In this document: positions 35,741-43,747 of the stretch, piece by piece
Layout of the letters: the number at the start of each line of letters is the position of its first letter
Position numbering within the stretch: the first letter of the stretch is position 1
NCBI GenBank assembly: GCA_964492065.1
Contig: CAZBHH010000020.1
Span: 1 to 47,362, forward strand
Direction of reading: 5' to 3'
Origin: JADKAC01 sp964492065
Lineage (GTDB): Bacteria; Bacteroidota; Bacteroidia; Chitinophagales; BACL12
DNA: 47,362 nucleotides
The notes under the pieces: generated by a model
Seen by the model: only the letters and a program-made list of their open reading frames with translations
The model's database searches: none
What the model was told of the DNA's origin: nothing
Position numbers and translations under genes: made by a program

Positions 35741-37336
35741 ATGAGTTTAGAAACAGAAATACAGCGGCGGCGCACCTTCGCCATCATCAGCCATCCCGAC
35801 GCCGGCAAGACCACACTCACCGAAAAATTTTTGCTATACGGCGGGGCTATCCAGGTGGCGGGAGCGGTAAAAAGCAATAAGATTAAAAAGAGCGCCACTT
35901 CTGACTTCATGGACATTGAACGGCAACGGGGCATTTCTGTGGCTACTTCGGTCATGTCGTTTGAATATGGCGGTACCCAGATAAATTTGCTCGACACTCC
36001 CGGCCATAAGGATTTTGCGGAAGATACCTATCGCACACTGACGGCCGTTGACAGTGTAATCCTGGTGGTGGATTGCGTGAAAGGCGTCGAGGAGCAAACC
36101 GAGAGGCTGATGCAGGTATGCAGAATGCGCAATACGCCTGTAATCATTTTTATTAACAAGATGGACCGCGACGGGAAGGATCCGTTTGACCTGTTAGACG
36201 AACTGGAATCTAAACTCAGAATAAAAGTGCACCCGCTGAGTTGGCCGGTGAATATGGGAACGCACTTTAAAGGCGTGTACTCCATCCACATGCAGCAGTT
36301 GAATCTTTTCAGACCGGGATCACAGACATTAGATGCGGATATTATCACTATTGAAGATCTCAACGACCCGCAACTCGATACACGCATCGGCACGAGAGAC
36401 TCGGAGCAACTGCGTGAAGATGTCGAACTGATAACAGGCGTTTATGGCCCGTTTGACAAACAAGCATATCTACAGGCGGACATAGCGCCGGTATTCTTCG
36501 GCAGCGCCATCAACAATTTCGGCGTACAGGAATTGTTGAACACGTTTATTCAGATAGCGCCCCACCCGCAGGGCAGGGAAGCCGAAAGCCGCTTTGTTCA
36601 CGCAAACGAAAAGTCATTCAGCGGGTTTATTTTTAAAATTCACGCCAATATTGATCCCCGGCACCGCGACCGGATTGCATTCTTAAGAGTGGTGTCCGGC
36701 ACTTTTGAGCGCAACACATTCTACTACCATCCCCGATTGAACCGGGAGTTCAGGTTCAACAATCCCTACACATTTATGGCAGCCAGTAAAGACATTGTTG
36801 AAACCGCTTATCCGGGAGATGTCATCGGGTTATACGATACGGGAAATATTAAAATCGCCGATTCTTTTACCGAAGGCGAAGCACTGTATTTCCGCGGTAT
36901 CCCGAATTTTTCTCCCGAAATATTCAGGGAGCTCATCAACCTGGATCCGATGAAATCCAAACAACTGGATAAGGGCATTTCGCAACTCACGGAGGAAGGG
37001 GTGGCGCAGTTGTTCACGCTTGCAATGGGTAATAAGAAGGTGGTCGGCGCCGTCGGCGATTTGCAATTCGATGTGATCCAGTACCGCCTGGAAAATGAAT
37101 ACGGCGCCAAATGCCGCTTTCAGCCCATTGCCATGCACAAAGCATGCTGGATAACGGCAGAGGACAAAAAGAAATTAAATGAGTTTTCCCGTTTAAAATC
37201 CGACTTTATCTATTTGGATAAGGACGGCAATCCCGTTTTTATGGCCGAGACCTCCTGGGCGCTCAATGTCGCAATTGAAAATAACCCGGGAATAACATTT
37301 CACACCACCACCGAATTTAAAACGGCAGCGGTATAA
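35741..37336 (+). CDS. prfC: Peptide chain release factor 3
   Basis: A 531-residue translational GTPase that recycles RF1/RF2 after termination. The G motifs are SHPDAGKTTL (17-26), DTPGHKDF and NKMDRDG; the switch I region RQRGISVATSVMSFEY and the later GDLQFDVIQYRLENEYG are RF3-specific, separating it from EF-G and from LepA. Full length with no alteration. Faces arfB, with stops 1-2 bp apart; both act at the end of translation. Confidence 0.95.
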   Translation: MSLETEIQRRRTFAIISHPDAGKTTLTEKFLLYGGAIQVAGAVKSNKIKKSATSDFMDIERQRGISVATSVMSFEYGGTQINLLDTPGHKDFAEDTYRTLTAVDSVILVVDCVKGVEEQTERLMQVCRMRNTPVIIFINKMDRDGKDPFDLLDELESKLRIKVHPLSWPVNMGTHFKGVYSIHMQQLNLFRPGSQTLDADIITIEDLNDPQLDTRIGTRDSEQLREDVELITGVYGPFDKQAYLQADIAPVFFGSAINNFGVQELLNTFIQIAPHPQGREAESRFVHANEKSFSGFIFKIHANIDPRHRDRIAFLRVVSGTFERNTFYYHPRLNREFRFNNPYTFMAASKDIVETAYPGDVIGLYDTGNIKIADSFTEGEALYFRGIPNFSPEIFRELINLDPMKSKQLDKGISQLTEEGVAQLFTLAMGNKKVVGAVGDLQFDVIQYRLENEYGAKCRFQPIAMHKACWITAEDKKKLNEFSRLKSDFIYLDKDGNPVFMAETSWALNVAIENNPGITFHTTTEFKTAAV

Positions 37337-37337
37337 T

Positions 37338-37742
37338 TTACAGGCCGGGCTTTTTGCGCAACCGCTTTTTTTCACCGGCAATTTTTTTATCTGCCAACCG
37401 CTTTTCCTTAACGGACTTCGGCAGCGCCGTGGCCTTTCTTTTCCTGGGTTTGTGCAATCCCTGCCGGAGTAGCTCCAATAATTTTTGAGTGGCAATCTCC
37501 TTATTCTTCGACTGCGACCTGCTGCTTTCGCATACCACCCGCACCTTGCCTTCTGCCGAAATTTTATTCTTTAATTTCACCTGCAATAGCGACTTCTCCT
37601 CTTCCGATAACAGGTCGCTTCCCGATATATGAAAAATTGCCTCTACCCTCGTCTCCACCTTGTTTACATGTTGACCACCCTTACCGGCACTGCGGGAGGT
37701 CTTAAATTCAAACTCATTGATAATTGCATTCGTAACCGGCAT
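37338..37742 (-). CDS. arfB: Ribosome-rescue peptidyl-tRNA hydrolase ArfB (YaeJ)
   Basis: The frame opens at 37829, but ATG 37742 gives MPVTNAIINEFEFKTSRSAGKGGQHVNK, the usual ArfB opening; product about 134 residues. The GGQ loop (GKGGQHVNK) hydrolyses peptidyl-tRNA on stalled ribosomes, and the Lys/Arg-rich tail (KPRKRKATALPKSVKEKRLADKK...) enters the empty mRNA channel. These two parts and the small size tell it from full RF1/RF2. Next to prfC in convergent orientation. Confidence 0.92.
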   Translation of the reverse strand: MPVTNAIINEFEFKTSRSAGKGGQHVNKVETRVEAIFHISGSDLLSEEEKSLLQVKLKNKISAEGKVRVVCESSRSQSKNKEIATQKLLELLRQGLHKPRKRKATALPKSVKEKRLADKKIAGEKKRLRKKPGL

Positions 37743-37831
37743 CGCTGAACACTGTATATCAAAATTAAACCGTGTTTTCAAATAATGGTATTGCAATATG
37801 CACGATATCCTTTTCAGAGGGTAATTCAATG

Positions 37832-40222
37832 TCAGATTGACAAGCTCAACTTCACGTAATAAGCCCTGCCCGCCTGCGGGAAATAACCGTTCATTTCACG
37901 GTAGCTGCCCTCGTAATAATAGGGATATACCCACGCATTGGATTCATAGGATGCGTCGAAGAGATTCGAAACTAAAAAACGCATGTCTATGGCCGTGTTA
38001 CCTGGTGTAATACAATTGATGCGGAAACCTAAATCACTCACCGGGTATGGATCCAGGCTTCTTTCCGAGGTCTGCGTATTATCGATATACTGCCTGCCGA
38101 CATATCGCGATGTGAGATCCAAATACAGGTTCCACTCCGCATTGAGATACATAAACGCCGGTACCATTTTATACTCCGCAACCAGGCCGCCGGTAACACG
38201 AGGTGAAAATGCAATGCTCGTGTTTTTATACGTTTCGGCAATTTGATTGCCAGAATCCCAGTCATCGATATAGTGCGTGTAGTCCCGTATGCGGCTTTCG
38301 CCGAAAGAGCCGTGCAGCGCTATCTCCAACAGCCTGCCAAATTGCTTAGATACGCTCAATTCCAACCCCGCCCGATAGCTGACCGGGACATTTACCCGTG
38401 TGTATTCGCCCACATCATTAATGCGACCGTCCAGCACCAACTGATCCCTGTAATACATGTAGTAAATATTCGGCTGTAACCGCCATCCGTCAATTTGCGC
38501 TTTAATTCCGAGTTCTATATTCATCAAATGTTCGGGTTGTGGTCTCGAATTGACAGAGGAATTCACAAAGTCGTCGCGGTTGGGTTCTTTCGAAGTGTAG
38601 CCCCAATAAGTATATGCGTTCAGATTGCGGTTAACCGTCCAGAATATGCCGATTTTAGGATTGATAAAATTGTAGAGTTGTGTCTGAGGAACCTCCTGCA
38701 GTTCGGCATCAAATCCGGTAAACCGGTAGCTGACATACCTCCATTGCACATCGGATATGATTTCCAACTTATCGGAGGGATAAACATGCCATTGTACAAA
38801 AGTATTCCCGTCTTGTTTTACGGCATCGTTGTCCGAATAGCGGAACGGCGGCACACCGACAGCGCCATAGTCTGTCCATATAATCTCATCGAAATGCCTG
38901 CCGAAGTATTTAAAATACGCACCTCCCAGTACGATTTTATTTTTTGCGTCAGCCAACCAGTTGTAATCCGTAATTATCCCGTAAAAATCATTTGACAGCC
39001 ATTTTTGAGTAATCATATCCGACAAATACATGACCGAATCATTTACTTCCACGGGATTGATACCGTAACTCAATAAATCCTGTTGTTGTTCCAGTTGCTC
39101 GTAATATCCGTTCCCCGCAGTGTAATTAAAGGTAATATTCCAGTTGCCGTTATTGTTGAAAAAGAAATGGTGATGCCATTGCACGTGCGTTTGCGTGTAA
39201 TTGTCGGTTTGATTTGCATAGGTGTAAGGGTTGAAGTTCCTGTTTGTCTCCAGTGAATCTTTAGGCACCCCTCCCCAACTTTGATACGTTTTCTCTTTGC
39301 CGCCGATAATATTGAGCACACTCTTATAATTATCCGATTGGTAGCCTGCGGTAAGAAAACCGGATCTGAGGTTGGCAAAAGACCTCTCGATAAAGCCATT
39401 TGCGTCGATATAAGAAGCAGAGCCTTCCAAAAACCAGTGATTCTTCATGCGCCCGGTAGCGAACTGCAGGCTGGTGCGAAACAGCTCAAACGAGCCGAAT
39501 GAAGTGCTGAGCGTTGCACCGGCTTCTTCCTGCAAGCGGTTGGTAAACAGATTCACCGATGCGCCAAACACACCCGATCCGTTGGTGCTGAATCCGATAC
39601 CGCGTTGTACCTGCACTGCATCTGCCGCCAGGGCAATATCCGGAATATCCACCCAATACGACTGCGCCGATTCCGCATCGTTAAACGGCACGCCGTTGAT
39701 CGTAATATTTATTCTCGTCGCATCGCTGCCGCGGATGCGGATACCCGTATAGCCCACCCCGTTGCCGGCATCCGAAGTAGCAACGGCTGAAACCGTATTC
39801 TGCAACAATACCGGCATATCCTGTCCGTAGTTGTTTTCATTCAGCGCCTCGCCGTCGATTTCGGTATAGGCCAGCGGCGTTGTTGCGGTGGATTTAATGC
39901 CGTATATGGTCACCGCATCAAACTCAATATTCCTGTGTTTCAATACAAAAATTAATGAGGTATCGCCGTCGAGTTCGAGTAAATCGAACAGGGTATCGTA
40001 TTCGATATGCGTAATTGTTATGGACAGATTTCCGCAGTTCAAAGCTAATTGAAACTTTCCCGAAGTATCCGAGACCAAAATAGTATCCGCATTGCCGGGG
40101 AAAACATGCGCATTGGCAATAGCCCTGTGGTCTGAGTCAACAATTTTTCCGGTTAAAATGCATTGTCCCGGAGCATCAAAGGATAATAATGCGGCACACA
40201 GTAAAAAGACGGTTATTTTCAT
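37832..40222 (-). CDS. TonB-dependent outer-membrane receptor, probably for thiamine
   Basis: A 796-residue receptor with a signal peptide (about 1-19), a carboxypeptidase-regulatory-like beta domain (about 20-95, GKIVDSDHRAIANAHVF and DTSGKFQLAL), a plug (about 110-230 with NTVSAVATSDAGNGVGYTGIRIRGSD and NGVPFNDAESAQSYWV) and a 22-strand-type barrel up to the C-terminal aromatic residue region YYVKLSLSI. The TonB box should lie near FDAVTIYG. A TPP riboswitch occupies its leader, so its expression is governed by thiamine diphosphate; this makes it a homologue of the thiamine-regulated receptor (OmrA/Omr1) described by comparative genomics in Bacteroidota. Ligand assignment is therefore strong but indirect. 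Confidence 0.9.
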   Translation of the reverse strand: MKITVFLLCAALLSFDAPGQCILTGKIVDSDHRAIANAHVFPGNADTILVSDTSGKFQLALNCGNLSITITHIEYDTLFDLLELDGDTSLIFVLKHRNIEFDAVTIYGIKSTATTPLAYTEIDGEALNENNYGQDMPVLLQNTVSAVATSDAGNGVGYTGIRIRGSDATRINITINGVPFNDAESAQSYWVDIPDIALAADAVQVQRGIGFSTNGSGVFGASVNLFTNRLQEEAGATLSTSFGSFELFRTSLQFATGRMKNHWFLEGSASYIDANGFIERSFANLRSGFLTAGYQSDNYKSVLNIIGGKEKTYQSWGGVPKDSLETNRNFNPYTYANQTDNYTQTHVQWHHHFFFNNNGNWNITFNYTAGNGYYEQLEQQQDLLSYGINPVEVNDSVMYLSDMITQKWLSNDFYGIITDYNWLADAKNKIVLGGAYFKYFGRHFDEIIWTDYGAVGVPPFRYSDNDAVKQDGNTFVQWHVYPSDKLEIISDVQWRYVSYRFTGFDAELQEVPQTQLYNFINPKIGIFWTVNRNLNAYTYWGYTSKEPNRDDFVNSSVNSRPQPEHLMNIELGIKAQIDGWRLQPNIYYMYYRDQLVLDGRINDVGEYTRVNVPVSYRAGLELSVSKQFGRLLEIALHGSFGESRIRDYTHYIDDWDSGNQIAETYKNTSIAFSPRVTGGLVAEYKMVPAFMYLNAEWNLYLDLTSRYVGRQYIDNTQTSERSLDPYPVSDLGFRINCITPGNTAIDMRFLVSNLFDASYESNAWVYPYYYEGSYREMNGYFPQAGRAYYVKLSLSI

Positions 40223-40224
40223 AA

Positions 40225-40258
40225 TCAGCGCTCATTGTACTTATTGCAAATGAGGCTT
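40225..40258 (-). promoter_or_regulatory. Possible expression-platform hairpin of the TPP riboswitch
   Basis: Between aptamer and start codon the minus strand contains CUCAUU and AAUGAG, 12 bases apart, with AGC/GCU continuing the pairing past a bulge. The hairpin ends close to the receptor's ATG, so it could regulate translation start. Low confidence; no U-run terminator is present here. Confidence 0.3.
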
Positions 40259-40269
40259 TTACAAGAAGC

Positions 40270-40353
40270 GGATCAACAATCCCTTCCCGGTATTACCCGG
40301 GCAGGTTCGATGGGTATAATCTCAGCCGCAGGCGCAGCACCCCATGAGATATG
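40270..40353 (-). promoter_or_regulatory. TPP (THI-box) riboswitch
   Basis: On the minus strand, in order, are GGGGTGC (complement of 40337-40343), GGCTGAGAT with CTGAGAT at 40319-40325, ATACCC, the ACCTG block (complement of 40302-40306) and TAATACCGGGAAGGGA (complement of 40280-40295). These are the invariant parts of the thiamine diphosphate aptamer, in the right order and spacing; the variable P3 arm is short. The element lies between the stop of the kinase gene (40383) and the ATG of the TonB receptor (40222), reading toward the receptor. When TPP binds, receptor synthesis should fall. Confidence 0.95.
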
Positions 40354-40382
40354 GCGCAAAGATAATTCCCCGGCGCCGCAAA

Positions 40383-40901
40383 TCAAATAATCCGGCAGCA
40401 ATTTCGAATAAGTGCGGTGGCAATTTCTAAGCGCTGATGTAAATTGCCGGAAATTTCAAAAAATTGTTTACCCTTCCGAACCAGGTGTGATTTATATATT
40501 GCATACAGCAAATCTCTTCTTCCCGGATCTTCCCGCAGCGGATCCTCTTCCCATTCCAACTCCGGTTTGCACAACAGGTACAAGCCATCGCCTGCCTGTT
40601 CCCAAAATGCATTAAAGCGGGGTTCTTCATAGCTGAACTTATCCGATAACCAGATAATCGTTGTCAGTATATCGGTATCCAGGATGATGGGTTGTGCAAG
40701 CGGAATTTTTGAATATGTGTCCAACTGTTGCCACCCGATATGCATCACGTCTTCCAACGTATATTTTCTGCAGAGACTTGCCAGGTATTTGCGTGCGTAT
40801 TCCGGTTGAAGCGGCAAACACAACGCCCGGGCAAGCGCCTCTGCCAGCGTGGTCTTTCCGCTGGATTCAGGCCCGGTAATTATGATCTTATTGGATTTCA
40901 T
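40383..40901 (-). CDS. NadR-type P-loop kinase, candidate thiamine or nicotinamide-riboside kinase
   Basis: A 172-residue P-loop ATPase with Walker A GPESSGKTT (10-18) followed by PEYARKYL, the signature of the NadR ribosylnicotinamide-kinase domain (AAA_28 group). There is no nucleotidyltransferase domain. It overlaps the upstream PnuC-family transporter by 14 bp, so kinase and transporter form one unit. In the classical pairing NadR phosphorylates nicotinamide riboside brought in by PnuC; here the following TPP riboswitch and receptor suggest that the vitamin may be thiamine, so the kinase could trap thiamine as its phosphate. This is a hypothesis; the P-loop kinase call is firm. Confidence 0.8.
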   Translation of the reverse strand: MKSNKIIITGPESSGKTTLAEALARALCLPLQPEYARKYLASLCRKYTLEDVMHIGWQQLDTYSKIPLAQPIILDTDILTTIIWLSDKFSYEEPRFNAFWEQAGDGLYLLCKPELEWEEDPLREDPGRRDLLYAIYKSHLVRKGKQFFEISGNLHQRLEIATALIRNCCRII

Positions 40902-41514
40902 CGATATATACGTCGAGTTTTTTCCGCCACGCCATATAACCGGCTACGGCAATCAACAAAAATATGCCGTACTGCAAAGCAGTTACGTACAGATGTTTAT
41001 AAATATACAGCGGAATGGAGGCGAGATCGCCGATTATCCAGAAAACCCAATGCGAGATATTTTTTCTCGCCATGAGGTACATGGCTACAATAAACAGGGA
41101 GGAATTAAATGCATCGGCCCAGGGCACATTGGAGTCGGTGTAGCGTTGCAACAGATAGCCCAAAATCAGATACATAGATGCGGTAATGAACGACATGACC
41201 GCAATTTGCCGCACTGTCGAAGTAACTATCACTGCCTTTGTGCCCGCATCTCTCCGCCGTCCGGATTGCATATTGCCGCCGAACAGCCAGAAATACCATC
41301 CATAAAGGCTGATGACCAGATAATACAGGTTGATAAATGCATCGGCATAAATTTTTGCATAGAAACAAATCAACACATACAAACCTACACTGATAATGCC
41401 GATGGGATACACGAGGATATGCTCCTTTTTGGCAAACCAAACGCTCAGCACGCCGGTAAAAGCGGCGATGCCCTCAATCCAAATACTTAATACAATTTCT
41501 TTTATGTCCGGCAA
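40888..41514 (-). CDS. PnuC/PnuT-family vitamin transporter
   Basis: A 208-residue inner-membrane facilitator with about seven membrane helices. PnuC-family marks are VYPIGIISVGLYV in the second helix, NLYYLVISLYGWYFW with the W-x-x-W pair, and ISHWVFWIIGDLASIPLYIYKHLYVTALQYGIFLL near the end. The start is a TTG at 41514, as no ATG lies upstream; the hairpin terminator just before it (41522-41549) leaves very little promoter space. Members move nicotinamide riboside (PnuC), riboflavin (PnuX) or thiamine (PnuT). The neighbouring riboswitch and receptor favour PnuT. Confidence 0.85.
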   Translation of the reverse strand: MPDIKEIVLSIWIEGIAAFTGVLSVWFAKKEHILVYPIGIISVGLYVLICFYAKIYADAFINLYYLVISLYGWYFWLFGGNMQSGRRRDAGTKAVIVTSTVRQIAVMSFITASMYLILGYLLQRYTDSNVPWADAFNSSLFIVAMYLMARKNISHWVFWIIGDLASIPLYIYKHLYVTALQYGIFLLIAVAGYMAWRKKLDVYIDEIQ

Positions 41515-41521
41515 TTTACAA

Positions 41522-41549
41522 ATAAAAAAGGAAGGTAAAATTACCTTCC
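41522..41549 (-). terminator. Intrinsic terminator after the DUF4197 gene
   Basis: GGAAGGTAA (41530-41538) and its complement TTACCTTCC (41541-41549) form a 9 bp stem with a 2-base spacer; on the minus strand it is followed by TTTTTTATT. It lies 24 bp after the DUF4197 stop and just before the transporter gene. Confidence 0.85.
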
Positions 41550-41572
41550 CGCATCAAAATATTCGCGAGTTA

Positions 41573-42274
41573 TTAATTTCCGAACACCTGTTGCAGCAAA
41601 TCGGTTACCCTGTGCGAAATATCATTCCTGATTTTTATCTCCTCCTCGCCTACCAGGATAAACAAACCGTTTAATCCCTTATTGGTCGTATAATTTGCCA
41701 GGTCGGTATCCACCGGGTCGGTGAAGGGTACGGAGTTGTACAGGTCAATCACATCTTCCCATGCCTGTTGCGCCCCCACGGATTCCAATGATTCCTGGAT
41801 ATCGGGTTTAAATGCGGTATATAATGCGGAGAAGGTATTCACCCGCAGGTAATTGGTTGCTGCCGTATCGGCGCCATTTAAAATGCCAAACGCATCATCG
41901 ATGGTTATGTTCAAAATGGCGTCCCTGAATATGGGCGTTGCTTTCACCGCCGCATCTTCGGCGGCACTGTTTAGTTTTTGTACAAATGCATCTATTAGAA
42001 TACTGCCGCCGGGCAGTGCATTCACTACCGACATCACGACAGAGGCCTCCTCGGGAAACGGGATTTTTATTTGCGGGTTTAAAAAATAACCGTTTGGCAT
42101 TGAGCCGTTTGCTACGGCTGTATCCGTGCTGACGTTTAATGCTTCCTTCAACCCAGCCACCACCTCGGCTTCGGTGAGTTCCGGGTTCAGGTCGCCCAGA
42201 TTCAGATTATCGCACGAAGCCAATACGGCGCAAAGGCTGATTGCGGAAAATAATACTCTGCCGGAATGGAACAT
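41573..42274 (-). CDS. DUF4197 lipoprotein
   Basis: A 233-residue protein with a lipoprotein signal (lipobox LASC, C21). The mature domain matches DUF4197: TEAEVVAGLKEALNVSTDTAV, NPQIKIPFPEEASVVMSVVNALPGG, LNSAAEDAAVKATPIFRDAILNITIDDAFGILNG, AATNYLRVNTFSALYTAFKPDI and a C-terminal LFILVGEEEIKIRNDISHRVTDLLQQVFG. The family occurs widely in Bacteroidota and Proteobacteria without a known function; all-helical. Single gene with its own terminator. Confidence 0.9.
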   Translation of the reverse strand: MFHSGRVLFSAISLCAVLASCDNLNLGDLNPELTEAEVVAGLKEALNVSTDTAVANGSMPNGYFLNPQIKIPFPEEASVVMSVVNALPGGSILIDAFVQKLNSAAEDAAVKATPIFRDAILNITIDDAFGILNGADTAATNYLRVNTFSALYTAFKPDIQESLESVGAQQAWEDVIDLYNSVPFTDPVDTDLANYTTNKGLNGLFILVGEEEIKIRNDISHRVTDLLQQVFGN

Positions 42275-42354
42275 AATACAAATTTTAATTGCATTACGAA
42301 AATAGAATATTATGCCAGAAATATTGATTTAAAAAAAAATAATTGTCAACTCAT

Positions 42355-42362
42355 TACTTTTG
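42355..42362 (+). promoter_or_regulatory. -7 box upstream of the haem-protein cluster
   Basis: TACTTTTG matches TAnnTTTG exactly and lies 53 bp before the signal-peptide ATG at 42415. No -33 TTG at the usual distance. Confidence 0.4.
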
Positions 42363-42414
42363 ACCAGCGATACAACGGCGACGCAATTTAACTACCTGAC
42401 AGCCTTAGCAAACA

Positions 42415-42501
42415 ATGCATACCGGTAAAATACGAGTGACCGCACTAAGTGCCATTGCCCTGTGGATTGGCGTTATAGCATTTGCACCCACGACCCGTTA
42501 G
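42415..42501 (+). other. Out-of-frame signal-peptide coding stretch of the following gene
   Basis: From ATG 42415 the frame encodes MHTGKIRVTALSAIALWIGV followed by IAFAPTTR and a stop at 42499. It is a typical signal sequence, but it ends just where the haem-motif protein opens in another frame. A single lost base between about 42462 and 42498 would join the two into one exported protein. It may be a sequencing or assembly error, or a real frameshift. Confidence 0.55.
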
Positions 42502-43148
42502 TACTCTCGGGTGAACAGCCCATCATCCCTGGGGACAATTCGAGCGTGTTATCGGAAGGAATCCCCTGCGACCCCGATACGAGCTACTTTGCGAATGATG
42601 TGCTTCCCATATTTGTTGGCAATTGCGCCATTTCGGGATGCCATGACAATGAAACGCATCAAAAGAATGTCATTTTAAGTACCTATGCGCAAATTATGGC
42701 GAGCGATGTATTGAAACCGGGCGATGCGACCAACAGTGATATCATTGAATTAATAAACGAAACGGATGTGGATTACAGGATGCCGCCTGTTCCCGCAATT
42801 CCACTGAGTGACCGGGAGATAGCTATACTGACTCAATGGATTGAACAGGGTGCATTAAATAACAGTTGCGGAGAGAATTGTGATACCTCCTATGTAACCT
42901 GGTCGGTAAGCATTGAGCCGGTGTTCAACAGTTACTGCACCGGTTGTCATAAAGCGACTTCGCCTGCTGCCGGCCTCGATCTCACCACATACGCAGGTGT
43001 GGCTGCTGTCGCCGCCGTTGGAAAATTATCCGGCGTATTCAATTACGAGCCGGGCTATCCCGCCATGCCCAAAGGCAGTGATAAACTATATGAATGTAAG
43101 CTTGTGAAAATCGAAATCATAATAGAAAACGGATACCCGAATAATTGA
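42462..43148 (+). CDS. Secreted two-domain c-type-cytochrome-like protein (5' end frameshifted)
   Basis: As it stands, the frame starts at GTG 42462 and encodes 228 residues. Two similar units follow each other: the first has C55-x4-C60-H61 (NCAISGCHD), the second C159-x2-C162-H163 (CTGCH); MPP (107-109) and MPKG (202-205) supply possible axial Met ligands. These are the PSCyt1/cytochrome-c-like units of Bacteroidota and Planctomycetes. Haem attachment needs export, yet this frame has no signal peptide; a proper one is encoded 15 codons upstream in another frame. The gene should therefore be read as frameshifted at its start. Role: probably periplasmic electron transfer; unproven. Confidence 0.7.
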   Translation: MDWRYSICTHDPLVLSGEQPIIPGDNSSVLSEGIPCDPDTSYFANDVLPIFVGNCAISGCHDNETHQKNVILSTYAQIMASDVLKPGDATNSDIIELINETDVDYRMPPVPAIPLSDREIAILTQWIEQGALNNSCGENCDTSYVTWSVSIEPVFNSYCTGCHKATSPAAGLDLTTYAGVAAVAAVGKLSGVFNYEPGYPAMPKGSDKLYECKLVKIEIIIENGYPNN

Positions 43149-43321
43149 GGCGATTGGTAAATGATCAAATTCTTCCGGCGCAGTTACCTTACATGTTTCC
43201 TGCACGCCCGGTTACATACTACAAATCATTCACTTTAATAACAGTGTTACCTTTCTGCCACAACCGGCAATCAATTGACAGTAATTCAACAATTGAGTAT
43301 TTTATTCTATACTGTAATTTG

Positions 43322-43329
43322 TATTTTTG
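43322..43329 (+). promoter_or_regulatory. -7 box before the second haem lipoprotein gene
   Basis: TATTTTTG fits TAnnTTTG exactly and lies 16 bp before the ATG at 43346; no correctly spaced -33 TTG. Confidence 0.4.
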
Positions 43330-43345
43330 AAGAGCAATTCAAAGA

Positions 43346-43744
43346 ATGGAAAGAACGACACGCAGGGTATTTTCCCTGGCTCCGGCAGCGCTGTTATTTG
43401 CGGTATCAATATTTTACCAATCCTGTTATTACGATAATGCGGAAGACCTGATGGGCGATCAGGCGTGTGATACTGCAGCAGTGTCATACACATTGGATAT
43501 CGTTCCGATTTTAGAGGCGAATTGCTATGAATGCCATAGCCAGGCAAATGCGCCCACAGAGGGCAGCGGTTATGTATTGGAAGGGTATGGATACATTGTT
43601 GATGTAATCGGCACCGGCCAGTTGGTCGGGGCGATAGATTGGTCCGGCAGTTTTGCCCTCATGCCGAAGAATGGCGCACAATTACCCGATTGTGAACGTG
43701 CCAAAATCCGCAACTGGGTAAATCAGGGCGCACCTAATAATTAA
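43346..43744 (+). CDS. Single-haem c-type-cytochrome-like lipoprotein
   Basis: A 132-residue protein with a lipoprotein signal (basic start, hydrophobic core, C27 in FYQSC). The haem motif is C60-x2-C63-H64 (NCYECHS) and the candidate axial Met is M106 in LMPKNG. It ends CERAKIRNWVNQGAPNN, the same close as the family's cytochrome units and like the upstream protein's first unit (IEQGALNN). So this and the preceding gene are relatives with one and two units. It is 3 bp ahead of the DUF5777 gene, so the two are surely co-transcribed. Confidence 0.8.
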   Translation: MERTTRRVFSLAPAALLFAVSIFYQSCYYDNAEDLMGDQACDTAAVSYTLDIVPILEANCYECHSQANAPTEGSGYVLEGYGYIVDVIGTGQLVGAIDWSGSFALMPKNGAQLPDCERAKIRNWVNQGAPNN

Positions 43745-43747
43745 AAT

